Shown here: piece after piece, positions 31,841-44,616 of the stretch
Layout: every line of letters starts with the position of its first letter
Numbering within the stretch: position 1 is the first letter of the stretch
Origin: Melampsora larici-populina 98AG31
Taxonomy: Eukaryota > Basidiomycota > Pucciniomycetes > Pucciniales > Melampsoraceae
Assembly (NCBI RefSeq): GCF_000204055.1
Contig: NW_006768794.1
Location: 991,367 to 1,055,366 of the forward strand
Direction of reading: 5' to 3'
DNA length: 64,000 nt
Translations under genes and position numbers: made by a program
Notes under the pieces: model-generated
Databases searched by the model: none
Told to the model about the DNA's origin: nothing
What the model saw: the letters and a program-made list of their open reading frames with translations, nothing else

Positions 31841-34379
31841 AATGATTTTAGTGAAAGTGATGCTTTGAGGTTGATCAAGGTTATATTTTTCTGGGATGCT
31901 TGGGGACGCGCACTTTGGTTGACAAGTGAATATAAAGGTCAACTTGAGTCGTAGAAGAAAGTTCTCCGATCTTTCACCCTACATCTTTTTTTTGGAACAA
32001 TCGGAAGGCACAACAACATAATTATATTGGGGAAGATTGAGGAGTGTGCGGGGCATGATTATCTTCATCACAAAACATAAAAGCATGTTTGCAGGTCTCA
32101 GGGTTATCACCGCTCAATATTCACCAAAGCAATCAAGCCAGAAAGGACCCTCATCTTGCATGGATTTTGTGTTCTTGAGGAGAATCCTGAATTGAGAGTA
32201 CTCTGGAGTTAACCCCACTCAGAGTTACATTTTAGCCAATCCGTACATTTGCCTAATCTGGGTGAAGGTTTTGGCTTAAATATATTTACCTAATCCAGCT
32301 GGAAAACTTTTCTTTTTTTGTAGTGTATGTTCACCAAGAAACATGTGATGTTGTTTCTATTATCACCAGTAATTGATTGAAAGACAAAAGGCAAATCGAT
32401 GATTATGAAGATCAAAAATGAAAGTTGAACTTGAAAGGATCACAGTTGTTAGCAAAGATCAAAGTAAAGTTACAACAATTGAAGTACAAATCAGAGTAGA
32501 GTTGATAGTCTGAACGTTTGAAGTCGCTTGTGTGATAGAGAATGATTTGTTTGTAGTCGGCGAGATTTTAATCGGAAGTGGTCTTGAGTCTCAATGCGAC
32601 AGAGCCCCGATTTTTGAGGCTTCCTCCAGGTAATAATGGATTATTAAAACTTGAAAGCTGGTCTAGAGCAGCTTTCAAAATGATCGAAAATAATAGATTA
32701 TTGACTATAAAATGGCTTTTGAAAAGAGGGGCAAAAGAGGGCAAAAGCGATAACAAACGACTTTTTTTGAAAAAGTGTAAAATGTATTATTTTCAAAAAA
32801 TAATACATTTCTCCCGGTTTTTGTAAGCTATACCAAACGGGGCCTGATTCATCCACCGTACTGTTCAAATCACAGGCCTTTCCAACACTGTACCAGAGGT
32901 GGTTATTTGGTGCCCTTATCGGCAAGTGACCCCAATTCAAAGCAATTGTATCACACCATTTTTGATGAAGCAGGTCGCCGAGTCGCCACTTAGTACCTCT
33001 CTGCCCTTGATGGACAACTTACATGTCATCAGACATTCATTTTGGACTAATTTTGGATCAAAGATCCATCTATAGATTGATTTACCCGATTGAATTGGAT
33101 TTTTGGGAAGAGCTTTTCTAGAATCGACTCATCCATCTCCATGTACCACATGTCAAGCACAAATAGCTTAGAAGCTTTATCGGTAGACTATGTAGATAGT
33201 CATCAGCCAGCTCGATTTCGATTCTAGACCTTATTCGCAAATGATCATACATATCATCCGCCGAGTTGAATATGGGCAACATAGAACAACATGCGTGAAG
33301 TGCTCAAACTCTTGAACCGTATGAATTTTGATCAAATCTCACTTTGTTACGCAGAGCTCAGTCTCAAAGTTTACTAAGGATCTTGGGTACGGTTTTTTTC
33401 AAAGCTCTCTGCATTTTTATTTTATACAACTTTGTTTACTAAACTCAACAAATCATTTTAGATGAATTGCGCCAAACATCAAAGTCATGCATAAGTGAAT
33501 TTAAAACAAATCTTCACATTCAAACCTACACGCTTTAATCTCATTTCCTTGCCTTTTGCTATATTGGATCCGGTAATCTGCTACAAATCAATCAAACTGC
33601 CCCTTTTGCAACGTTTTGAATCAAAGCAAACTATGCCTCAATCAAAACAAAGTTGGGTTGCTTTTACTCAGAAGAATCAATATCTATCCATTGTAAATCA
33701 CAGTGGCTTCTAAACTCAAACAACATCTGTCTGTGTCATTGCTGAGACTTTACCAACATGACTTGAACTGTCTTCAAGAATCAATCTTCTACCAAGATGT
33801 AAATCTATAATCATTTCAGTGATATAACATCAGTGAAGGCTTGATAAAAGAATACAGCTGTACTTGGGCAGGACCAGATGAGAAGAAAATCATTAATTGC
33901 CCTTGGAATTTATTATTGCATTATTCAGGATCAATGAAAATGGGATTGAATACGTAAACCATCAATTCATCAAATCACATTAAAATGAACCTAACCTACA
34001 CTTGGTTGAGACTTATCTCATTTGCTATCATAGTGATTTTTCTCATCTTTGTCATTTCAATCATTGCTTCAATCTTTCTTGAAGACGGTGGACTTGATTT
34101 TCAAATAGGCTATTTCTAATGTAATCATGTTCTAAAAATCTTAGGCGCTGTCATCAAACAATTGAATGATGGAGTAAGAATAATAAGTACTGCTCAATTT
34201 CATCTAGCTAATCTGAAAATACAGTCAATCTCACAAATCTCAACAATAATTCCAAACAAAAGTGGAATTCTGTGGGCAAACCCTGGTCAAACTTTCTGAA
34301 AATGAGTGTAAATGAAGTTAAACCTGCAATTGATTCAAAAAGTTTCAAAATTTTAAATTAGAATTAAGCACTTATCAAG
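31841..34379. other. Intergenic with decayed sequence, no intact gene
   Basis: Apart from the two hairpins listed separately, this region holds only short open pieces. From about 33495 onwards there are hints of old coding sequence that may belong to the SNF2 remnant downstream, but nothing identifiable. Confidence 0.45.
32651..32810. repeat. Two adjacent perfect hairpins
   Basis: TTGAAAGCTG at 32651-32660 pairs with 32669-32678 over an 8-base loop. AAATGTATTATTTT at 32780-32793 pairs with 32797-32810 over a 3-base loop. They lie about 100 bp apart in a non-coding stretch and may be parts of one decayed small element. Confidence 0.7.
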
Positions 34380-36360
34380 AACAAGGCTTGAATTGGTCAT
34401 TAAATATGAAAACTTGTTCTGAAAAAACTGATTCTATACATCCACTTTGGAATCAGTTTAGTGATCTTCTTTGTAATTTTTTTCCACTCTGTTGAGTTTT
34501 TTTCCTTTCTAAAGATATATTTTTCCAAAGGAAGAATGCATCACTGAATCTTATGAACCACTTGAACCATTTTGTAAGCTTGATCTTTTCTTTTTGTTCT
34601 TTGTGATGATATTGGATACTAATCTTAAGTTGACCTGATTTATTTATTTCTTTGGAAAACAGTTTATAATCCATATACGGAATGTTTCACCCTATAATTT
34701 CCACATAGCGCATGTAAATCTGGAGGAGGAATTTTGGGGGATGAGATAAGTTTTTTTACAACCTGACATATATGTTTGGTTGACTGATTTAATCCACATG
34801 GCTTTTGGTCTAGATGGGATTAGGAAAAACAATTCAAATGGTGTCATTGATTTGTGCAGCTAGACCTGTCAACTGTGAGAAGTCCTGCAGATCAGAACCT
34901 CCGTCATATTGACAGGTATCCATAACAAATTCCTTACTACATATATTATATATAAATAAAATACATAAGAAGAATATATATTTGAATTTAACTGTACACA
35001 TCTCTCACTTGACTATCAAGCGTGTAATAACAATGAATTTACATTGTGATCAATCAAGAACAAGATTGTAGAAATTAACTGAAAACATAGTTACCATCTC
35101 ATCCCAACTAGCCGAAAGGATGAGGACTAAGAAGCCCTGAAATGGTCCAGATGAATTGAAGCGACAAACAACTAGCCCTTATCAAAACACTTAAAATTCA
35201 AGAAACTCAATTTTATTGCTTTCTTTTTTGAATTGTAGTTAAATGACATTGAATCATTTCCAATGAAGCACATACCATTAATAATTGAAATGCAGTAACT
35301 ACTCAAGTGTGCTGTGAATTAAAGTTGCTAGATGTTGGTGGCTGACAGGTACACCAATTGTGAATCAACTAGATGACTTGTCTTCTCCGGTAAGTTTTGT
35401 TAAAGTATGTTTTAGTCTCCTACCTAGATAGAAAGATATTTCATTGCTGAATTGCATGTTTGGGAAGGATCATTTAGTTGGAACCTTGGGGTGATTTTTT
35501 TCCAATTGTTTGTGATGATACCCTTTAGTAAAGGTGACCAAAAGGTATATCAGCCTTATTTGTATTTGTGTCTTCACAGCAGTGTGTTAAACTTGTGAGT
35601 AAACATTAACTGAAACCCTCCATGATGTTTGTTTCATGACAATTGGCGGTAGAAGTAGTCCAAGTGATAATGAAGAGTACAGTACCAAGCAGGGAAAAAT
35701 CGATGAAAGACAAAGAAAGTGAATTGAAGATCGGAGGTTTACCACCCAAAACAATTAGAATCAAATCATTAAAGATGAATGAAAAATAATATAATCAGGA
35801 ATGCAGAAAGCTATGATATCTTGAATCATAGACAAGGGGAGACAACCAATTTTGAACAAAAAACACTGTCACTTCTGAAAGTGTACTATTCATCAAGGGA
35901 TTGAATTGACATATTGATCCATCTACAAACCTTCTAGAATGTATCTTCACTGATTGGTATCTTTTTACTGTGTTTTTTTGGAAACTTAAAAGAGTTAGTG
36001 AATGAACTGATCACAGTGGTTATTGGACAGGTACATTCCATACCTTTTACAATCTTCAGAGAAGTCTATTGTGGTGCAATCACAATGCCACAATCAGAAA
36101 TATACTCAAGCCACAAGGATAACAAGAAATCATTGTGATTTTTAGCTAAGATGAACCATATTAACCCTGATCTGGATTGCTTCTTCTGAAAGGTCAACAA
36201 GTGCATTCAACTTTAATGATCATGTGCTCATTCCATATCTCAAAAATTTGTTATTCTCAAAGTACATGAAATCAGCAACTTATATCCTTCCCTTAAAATT
36301 AAAAGCCAACATTGCTCAGATTCAACAATTTCCATACCATTTAAGACAATTGATATCCCC
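34380..36360 (+). pseudogene. Decayed SNF2-family helicase gene
   Basis: Two signature motifs are readable in the right order on the plus strand. Motif I lies at 34814-34864 (MGLGKTIQMVSLICAAR, the ATP-binding loop) and motif III at 35336-35389 (WWLTGTPIVNQLDDLSS), the latter followed by a splice-donor-like GTAAGT. Just before motif III another frame reads TTQVCCELKLLD, which fits the region preceding it in Rad5/Rad16-like proteins, so a one-base frame change separates them. Between and after these blocks the sequence is full of stops, and motif II and the C-terminal helicase half cannot be found. The limits are approximate. Confidence 0.65.
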
Positions 36361-36382
36361 AGTAAGCTCATAACATAGAATG

Positions 36383-36402
36383 GCGGCGCCCGCCGCCCAA
36401 TT
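36383..36402 (+). repeat. Left GC-rich terminal inverted repeat
   Basis: This is the left end of the putative transposon, matching 41061-41080 in reverse complement at 19 of 20 bases. A 14-bp palindrome, GTCCATTAATGGAC, follows at about 36409-36422. Confidence 0.8.
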
Positions 36403-36935
36403 GGCTAGTGTCCATTAATGGACTGCAGCGTAAACTACAAAAATGGACCAAAGCAGACCAAACGTTGAATGTTAAACAACCGATTTGGACCCGTTGAACC
36501 TTTCCTTCCTTCTATCCACCTCATATTCCTTATTGCGATCAATCCTTGATCATACGCAAAGCTCAGTCTTTGCACGATCACCATAACTCGATTCAAATCA
36601 GCGGCCAACCACCTTCACCACTGAAGGCAAGCTCCCTTTCATCTCGTTGTGGATATATTGATCACAATGAATTGCCCGTCTGTTATAATTGTAGAGCGTT
36701 GAAGGTGAACACGATGGAACACCATGTGAATCAACACATACTTACTGACCAGTGGAAGAGGTTGTGCTCCAAAATAGTATGTGCTTTTTTTTGTATATAA
36801 CCGCCCAGCAGTCGCTTCAATCTCAAAAATTTATCTGCTTGTTATACATTTCTCTCTTAATACCCTTGTTTATTGTTCATATTGATCCGTTACTTCATTA
36901 ATATTTAGTTTGCATCTCCCAGTGGTCGGCCTATC

Positions 36936-38530
36936 ATGTCATCACAGCCTTCAAGAACTTATCAGCAGTCAATGTCTAGTAGTTCTAATCCAATCTCGCA
37001 TCCTCATCCAGAAAGCCCATCTTTCTATTGGCAATCCGGAACTGCGCATCCTTCCAACTACAACTACAACGGTTCACATCCATTTGGTGTTGATCGCAAT
37101 CATCGCTCTTTGATAGAGCCAAACCCTGGAGACAATGGTAAGATGTTATTGATTTATTTTTTGGTTGAATTTGTTCCAAATATGCTGATAATTGATAATG
37201 ACTGTATCATGTATTAATTTAGGTCATATCATAGGGAACGGTTTGCCTTTGCGTATTGATCAATGTGCCTTGCATCGCAATGCTTCTAACAGCAACCAAA
37301 TCGAACAACTTCCATCTCCTAACGCCTCCCAATCTTACCAATTCCTTCATCAACAATCACCCGGTGAGTCATGTTTCCTTTGGTTACATTTGTGACCCAT
37401 AGCTAACTGTTTTACTTGGTTTCAGTCGCACCTTGTAATGATGACCCACCAAGATTCTTTTCTCAACCGATAAATGGTAAGCTTTCCTTTAACTACATAA
37501 TATATTGATCTGGTACCTCAGCTGACGTAGCTTGTCTCCAGTAGACCACCAAATTGGTGGTATTACTGTGAGCACTTCTGGCCAACATCACATTGCCTCC
37601 CCAATTTTGCCTGTTGTGGCTACCTCTCCCGGCCCAGCCCCAAAAAACCGTCGCAAGCGCAAATTGACGGCGTCCGCCTCCAAATCTGGCGAGTCCTCTG
37701 GTCGTGGTTTGAAATACTCCGCCGCCAAAGATCTCCAGTTATGCTAGTCCTGGCTCAATGTGTCTCAGGATCCGCTGGTTGGCAATGGTCAGAGCTCTAA
37801 TGCAATGTGGACTCAGATTACGAATGATTTCCAGACTAACATGGCCAGAATCCATGAGGAAAACAGGAAGAAGGATAAGAACTATACCAACGAGCTAATT
37901 ATCCGCTCCCTTGACTCTCTGTCTGGACGCTGGGGTCCTATGAACAAGGCTATCAACTTTTATGCGGCCTGTCTTTCAAAGGCAAAATCCCTAAATGGCA
38001 GCGGTAAATCAGCTCAAGATCTGATGGCCGATGGGAACGAGATGTACTATCAGAAAGAACAAACACACTTCAAGGATTCACACTGCCATGCCTTCTTGTC
38101 CACTGCTCCAAAGTGGATGGATTACAATACCAACCAACTTCCCACTGCGAAAAAACCGCCTCCTTCCGTCATTTCTATCTGTTCCACTCCTTCTACTCTA
38201 ACCGACTTGGACTCCGACATCGAGATCATTTCTTCAGAAACTCATGAGCAACCAATGGGTAACAAAAAGGCAAAAACTGGTCAAAATATGGAATCTTACA
38301 TATTGCAAGTCGCCAACAACACCCGGTCTATTGCTGAATCGAGTGCCTCAATGGCAGTGGACTCTTGAAGGCAATGCCAGGTGGTCGACTTTCTTACTGA
38401 CAATGTAGTACTCAAGACTGATACCTCCTTGCTTCATGGAGATATCAAGGCATTCTATGAGATGAAGCAGGCGAAAATAGCGAGAAAGCAGATGGTTAAG
38501 ATGGAAAAGGAAAACAGTGATGGTGAATAG
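36936..38530 (+). pseudogene. Myb/SANT-like transposon-associated gene with two in-frame stops
   Basis: Exons are 36936-37137, 37223-37363, 37426-37476 and 37542 onward; all three introns have clean borders and keep frame. The N-terminal half is Ser/Pro/Asn-rich with a basic patch (KNRRKRKLTASASK). The conserved part reads LC, a TAG stop at 37745-37747, then SWLNVSQDPLVGNGQ ... MWTQITNDF ... RSLDSLSGRWGPMNKAI. This is the trihelix/Myb-like pattern of the ORF1 partners of PIF/Harbinger transposases (NAM-associated type in rusts). After a TGA at 38366-38368 the same frame continues to 38530 with a Lys-rich helix (MKQAKIARKQMVKMEK) typical of the C-terminus of this family. The two stops are the only obvious lesions, so inactivation is recent. 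Confidence 0.75.
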
Positions 38531-38985
38531 GATCCTGTAGAAGTATCAATTATGTCTTTTTTTTGGTTCAACTGATTATTTCAAGTTGTGAGGTGTCTTC
38601 CTTTGAATATAACTATACATGTTTATCATCTCCCAATGTTTTATGTATCATATTTTTATGTGTCACTCTTTACAAACCTAGTCTCTTTTCTTTCTGCTTG
38701 TTTATTTCTCATTGCCAAAAAAAAATATTTTCTGCGTAAATATTAATTTACCTTTCTATGTGAATTTTAACGTATATAAAATTGTTTTGACTTAACTCGG
38801 AAGTGCCTTCATTACGATTTGATGAATCGGAGTCAAAGTTGACTCTTTTGGTCATTAGGGGTCCTGTGTTGTCATGACTGTGCTTGCGCTGGTCTGTCTA
38901 TTGGTTCTGCGCGGTCGCGCTTGTGATCTTTAGATCATGGTTTCCCCCAATTTTTTGGGATAAATAACGACTATCCCCTTGCTTA

Positions 38986-39801
38986 CACTACACCAAATGT
39001 AATCTTTACCCGGCGGTAAAGAAAACTACTGACATAGGAAAGTCCTGAGGCAACAGGAAGAGAGCTAAAAATCTGAAAAAATATGCACCTTGTTCCTAGA
39101 TGTTGGGGCGTCATGATGAGTATTTTTTTGTATTTTACACGCAGATATTGGTTTATGTACTAACAATAAACGCTGAAAATCATCAAAAACTCACATGTAA
39201 CAATACCTGAAATTTGGGTCATGAGTATGAAGACAATATTTTGTGGTCTAAAAACTTCAATAACTTTTGCAATTCTGCTCCAAATAACTCGATTTTTGGT
39301 TCATTCAAAAGCTGAACTATTCTCCTTCACACTTCATAATGTTAGTAAGGTGCTATCTAGTCATTTAAACACTCTACATATGTTCAAACAGTTCTGCATG
39401 AAGTGCTCTGTAGGATCTTTTTTAGACCAGCTACAGATGTGATGTCTCAATGAAAAATGTAGAGGAAAGGCTCACCTTTTTAATGCACTTCAAATCGAGT
39501 GATTTAATTCAGAACTGAAAAAGTTATTGATGTTTGAAGATTCCAAAATCCTGTCTTCAAAGTCAAGGGCCAAATTTCAGGTATTGTTACAGGTGGGTTT
39601 TTGATGATTCTCAGCCTTTATTGTTAGTACATTAACCAATATCTGTGTGTAAAATACAAAAAAATACTCGTCATGACGCCACAACATCTAGGAACAAGGT
39701 GCATATTTTTTCAGATTTTTAGCTCTCTTCCTGTTGCCTCAGGACTTTTCTATGTCAGTAGTTTTCTTTACCGCCCGGTAAAGATGACATTTTGTGTAGT
39801 G
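38986..39801. mobile_element. 816-bp foldback MITE with CACTA ends
   Basis: It begins CACTACACCAAATGTAATC and ends in the complement of CACTACACAAAATGTCATC. The two arms match for more than 200 bases. It is flanked by TTA on both sides (38983-38985 and 39802-39804). CACTA termini with a 3-bp duplication fit the CACTA/CMC superfamily. TTA would also fit PIF/Harbinger, so the assignment is open. The centre has no coding capacity. It is inserted between the two genes of the GC-rich-ended element. Confidence 0.88.
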
Positions 39802-40098
39802 TTACAATCCTCATACATAGTTGGTCAGTGTATCTCTTTACGATGTGTCTAATCATCCTCTTATTGTGTTCATATACCTTGTTGTATAAATATTTTTAAC
39901 GCTTTACGATCACACCGTCCAATAACCTCAAGGATTTAATCAATGGCATCATTGACCGTTTCTCCTGCTCTTAATGTATCAAATTGTTGAATTACTCGAT
40001 CACCTGAAGTCAAGTCTTTGTTATTTTGTCAACTCAATACAAACTTTACATTGACCATGTGGTTTTATTGAGAACAGTTTCTTGGTTTGCCTCACCAG

Positions 40099-40729
40099 GA
40101 GGCTCTCGATTCAGACCGTACATTCCGGCAAGGGCCTTTCTTGAAGAGCGTGGACCAAGGAACGATGCGGTCGGCTTGCCACCTAGACGCGAAGTCCACT
40201 TAGACCCACGTCTGCGTTCAAAGACCAATGTCCAAGGTGAGGTTGTTCATTAATCTATAAGTTGAAGCTTTGGAAGTCACTATTAACCATGGTACGAACA
40301 GAAGGTGGCTTAATTACCCCACCTTGTGAAGTAGTCGACCTGACTGTTACACCTTGAACCCAGCGTGCGAATCGACAAAATGACAACAACAACAACCGCA
40401 CACCACCTGTGGTTATTGACCTTACCATCAGTCCCAGAGCCCAGCGTGAGGTGGAAAGGCTTCAAGAATATCATCGCAACCAAGATGACAAGCTGGCCAT
40501 GCGTCAAATAATCAAGATTATCCAAGACAAACGCCGAGAAGAGTTTTGCCTACTCCGCGAAGCCCTCGGCCAGGTCTATAGTTACACTGGCCGCTACTTG
40601 CAGCTTCCAGGTGAAAAGGAAGTTGCAGCCCAGTTGTTACGCCCTGGAAACTTAGGTTCTGAGTTTGTAAATGATTTTGATAATGATGCCAAATGGCATT
40701 GGCTTCAGCTTCGAGTTAACGCCCTGTAG
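40099..40729 (+). pseudogene. Small gene with two SUMO-interacting-like motifs, one in-frame stop
   Basis: Two exons are readable: 40099-40236 (after a CACCAG acceptor; RFRPYIPARAFLEERGPR...) and 40302-40729, joined in frame across a GTGAGG...ACAG intron. The upstream start exon is not resolved; an ATG at 39943 is possible. Exon 2 carries two similar segments, EVVDLTVTP and VVIDLTISPRAQRE. Each contains the V/I-V/I-D-L-T core known from SUMO-interacting motifs. A TGA at 40355-40357 follows the first one, exactly where the second copy has Arg. The rest is a Lys/Glu/Gln-rich helical region and a compact C-terminus (NDFDNDAKWHWLQLRVNAL). The family is not recognised. Confidence 0.5.
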
Positions 40730-41060
40730 TTATTATAGGTATTGAAGAGTTGTGATGTACTCATTTTGATTGATTATCTTATGCTTTACCATCTTCTTGT
40801 AAATGATTGTGATACGACCTTTTTTTCATGTTTTTCAATGTCAAATGTGAATAGTCTCAGCTGCTGTGTGCTTCATGGTTGCATTGCCGCACTTAATAAT
40901 ACAAATGAACCAAAAGTTGAGACCGTAACATGTATATGATTACAAAAGTAAGCAGACAACAAAAAAGATAAAAAAGGAAGTGAGAACAGTAACAGAAATA
41001 ACGAGCGGAAACCAGTATGAATTACAAAAAGTAAGTTGTAAAATAGGATAAGACTAGTCA

Positions 41061-41080
41061 GATTGGGCGGCGGGCGCCGC
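41061..41080 (-). repeat. Right GC-rich terminal inverted repeat
   Basis: Reverse complement of the left end at 36383-36402. The bases outside (AGTCATAATG) do not repeat those on the left. Confidence 0.8.
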
Positions 41081-44000
41081 AGTCATAATGTTAAGATGGG
41101 CTCCACTGAACTCAATCCGCCTATGCTTGTTGAAAGATCACTCAAGCAGGAATGATTTGTTAGCAGTTGTTTGGATGTAAATCCAGAAGAATGTATTTCA
41201 TAACCTACTGGAGATCACTTCATCTATTATGAGTACTAAAAATAGATCAGAGAAATATGAGGGAGGCCTGTTAAGTTTTCACTACTGGCAGCAAGCAACA
41301 CGGAAGGAATGGGGCAGGGCAAGGTATGGAAGCCATGCTGTGTGTGTGGTCTAATTGTGCTGAAATCCAGGATTGAGAGAAATCATGGTGATTTGGAGCC
41401 GAGTTGATGTCACATACCCTTGAAGCAGGGTAAAAATATCCTTGCCCTAAGCCTAATCCCCCAAGCCTAATCCCTAACCCCTCACTACCTAACCACCTAA
41501 TGGTTTCAATTCCAGAGCACATCAGGTATCATTGTGTCTCATTGGCAGATACTCATTTTGGGTTGTCTGTGAATATATGGTTCTTTTTGAACTTGAAAGA
41601 TGTGCATCATTCTCACTTTTGTAGAATACTTTTGTCAACATTGACAGATATATCTCAACCAAATGATTTTCAATCACCATCATCATTGGTATGGTGCACT
41701 GCAAGTACTACACCTCAGCATGAGCCCTGTTACCTGCAGGCTTGAGGATCTCTGCCTTCTGTACCGCTGGTACGGTGACTTGGGCTAAGGATCCCGGGTT
41801 TTTATTGGGGAACCAAGCTACCTCAATCTTTGCAGAAATGTATGCTATTGAGGGCAGATACCAAGAATTTAAAGGTTGGAAAGACCTAATAACAGTTCTT
41901 AGATAGCCAAAAGAAGGTAAATATGTTGAGACACTTGCATAAGAAAAGAGAAGATGGCCAGAACTCGCTCATGAAAAGAATGTACAAAAGTGTTCTGCTT
42001 CATCAGGCACTACCGGCTAACACTTGATGGGGAACCAACGGGGAGCTGATAATTTGGTACGCCCCCAATTTTTGGTGGCGGGGACGGTCTGAAGCTTACT
42101 GTTACCATTGCCTTATTCATTCCACTCTTTGAATAATTGTCATCAACCAGCTAAGGCTCATTTTGAGCCATGAATTTGTGGTATTGAACTATGGTGATCA
42201 GAAGTAAGAATGCCTACATTTCAAACTTTCAGGTCATTGTTAGAGATTAAATGGTGAACATACATGGAATGTGTTATGGTGGATTCTGATAAAATTCATG
42301 AAAATATAGGCAAAAGACACTTAAGTTGATAAACCACCAATACTCTGGGTCTCAACCATTTTGCTGCTTGGATGAAGAAGGTATGAGATATTGGCAAGTA
42401 GTAGCTCTACATAAATCAAGTCAATCTTGAGATGATTAAATTTGGTGTTGTTCAATAGAATTAAGATCAGTTATGATTGAATTAAAAGTCTATTCTTGTA
42501 AACTAAAATAAACTTTAGGCTTGATATGAGTTGATAAGACAATTCTCCCCATGTTAGCCAATCAGCAGCAGACAATACCATGATGATGATCATTCTTCTG
42601 ATTTTTCAAGATACTGTCATGATTTCCATATGTGGCTGACCCAGTTGGCCCTCAAATTGCAAGGGCATCTGATTCCAAGTGAAGGACAACAATGAAAAAA
42701 TATTGAGTAGTGTCATAAAGAAAAGTCAATATTTTCAACAATCAACTTATCTGTTGGTGCTGGGCAGGAACCATGTCATGCTCAAAACATGCTTGATTCT
42801 CCAGCAACCAAATAAGCAAAGTGAATGTCTCAAATGTATTCAGAAAGCAGAATATCTGATTGAGATGTAGTAGTATCACTATTGTATGTGATGATATTGG
42901 CCCAGGAAGTTCTCTCAGTTGTAGGCTGGGAAATGTAAACTCCTTTTGGAACCTACAGATGTTTCAACATGGCTTTTGAAAAAAATTGATAAGATGACTT
43001 CATAGTATGAGTCAAATTATATCACATGGCATTGAGCAAAAGGCTTGAGGAAATCAGGATATTGATTGCAATAGTATGTCAAACCTCAAGTCTATAATCC
43101 AGTATTATTTACAAACCTTTCTTGAGCATGATCATTTTCAAGCTTGTATGAGTGAAAGCATCTCTTGTCATAGAATGCATGTTACCTTTGTTTTTAATGG
43201 AAGAGCTTTTCAAAACCATTTCTTCTACAATCTGTTTAATAATGAATAATCACAAGCTGAATCTGAATAACCCGGTCAATAGTACTTCATTGTTTCAATA
43301 AGCCTTTTACTGAGTGAGCTGACTTGAACTACAAAGAATGTAGCCAGAATAGAAAATTGATCAACTTGAATTAATCATTTTATGCATAAGTGAAGAGATG
43401 TGAACAACCCATGTGACCATCCTTAGTTTCCACCAACAGAGGCTTTCCCTCAACTCATCATAAGATATCACCTGACATTGTCAGAATCTTGAGGTTCATG
43501 AGTTGAGGGGGCAAAGTCTAAATTCAAAATGATCGATGACAATTGGTATGAAGTGCTATGATTTCAAAATCATTGAACAAAACAAAAGAGCATGCTGTGA
43601 AGTCAACTTTTTCACGTAGATAAGATTTTGAGAAATTGGGGGTAAAGCAAAACAAAATCTATCTTCAGATCACACAACTTGAGATCGATGATCAAATGTT
43701 TTCAAAAACCCAACTAACAATCAAAAGAAAACAAAAGATCTCATAGTCAGTTTTCTCAAACGTCAACATTATAAATGGTTGAAAAAGTTGATAGGAGATG
43801 TACCAATTTAATCCCCAGAGTTTAAGTCAGTGAACTCGGGAAAGATATTAGTTATTTGAGTGAAGTATCCAAACAATTCAAATGGGTTTCTTTCACGGTA
43901 AAACTGATCGATCGATTGACCTGATGTGATTTCAAGTCAAAGATTGATAAATAACTCTTAAAAAAGCTGTCATGAAGTGATTGAAAGACGAATTTAATGT

Positions 44001-44616
44001 ATGGATGAAGTTTCCAAGAGTTTACATCACTACCTACGCTCGCAATCTAATCGCTCGCCACCACCATTCTTCAACTTCAGCCCATTCGCCAAGCGCTCGT
44101 TGGGTTGTACCGAGATTGCTCATTGCTTCCACCTGTACATTGTCAGCAAACATATCAAAGATTATAAGATTCAATCGTGTATTCAGGACATTCACAATAA
44201 TGGAGAAGAGAGTGGATCAATCGATAAGAACCGATTGTTGTATAATAACAACCTAGCATAATCACCCTCTGGACAATACATGCACAATAGAGTAACAGTG
44301 AGGGTAGATGATTTGGATGAAGTTTGATGAGCGTATGTGGTAGCGGGAGTACGACAGCTGCATCTTTTGGTTTTTTAAAATAAGTTGCATGAGCGTAACT
44401 GGGAAGATAGTTGCGCGTGCATTTGGTACACTCGCCATCTTGAGCTGACCTGCAGAGCTTCTTGACTGGTGTAGAGTACTGCAGTTGATTAGAAGTAGCA
44501 ATGGCCATCGGAGCAGGTATAGATGGAAATGGATCGATATCAGCCAAAAGTTGGGCAAATCCAACTGACGGTGGTGAAGCTCTAAACGCAGCATAAACGT
44601 TTTTCTACCAAAAACC
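41081..44616. other. Long region without a recognisable gene
   Basis: Short open pieces only, in all frames. A GC-richer patch with CCCGG and GGGGAACCAA motifs lies near 41750-41820 and 42030-42090. From 42100 to 43980 the sequence is AT-rich and stop-dense. Some stretches look like old coding sequence, but no motif is identifiable. An open minus-strand stretch at 44155-44590 (130 or more residues, with CTKCTRNYLPSY) could be an exon of an unrecognised gene. Confidence 0.4.

Larger units (their letters stand above)
36383..41080 (+). mobile_element. Putative DNA transposon with GC-rich terminal inverted repeats, no transposase
   Basis: GCGGCGCCCGCCGCCCAAT at 36383-36401 is the exact reverse complement of 41062-41080. 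Beyond these 19 bases the arms match only weakly (GCTAGT versus GACTAGT). The ends are far more GC-rich than the interior. Inside are a Myb/SANT-like gene (36936-38530), a small gene with SUMO-interacting-like motifs (40099-40729) and a nested MITE (38986-39801). No DDE transposase frame is present, so it would be non-autonomous or have lost its transposase. No target duplication is visible: the bases outside are ...AGAATG and AGTCAT.... The pairing could also mark two independent insertions of a smaller element. Confidence 0.55.

Noticed and set aside
40026..40253. A gene starting at 40026
   Set aside because: The start would be TTG and the segment before 40099 lies upstream of a good splice acceptor; only the part from 40099 shows coding character.
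41271..41745. Frames of 60-83 residues on both strands
   Set aside because: No start context, motif or splice structure supports any of them, and they overlap each other in opposite directions.
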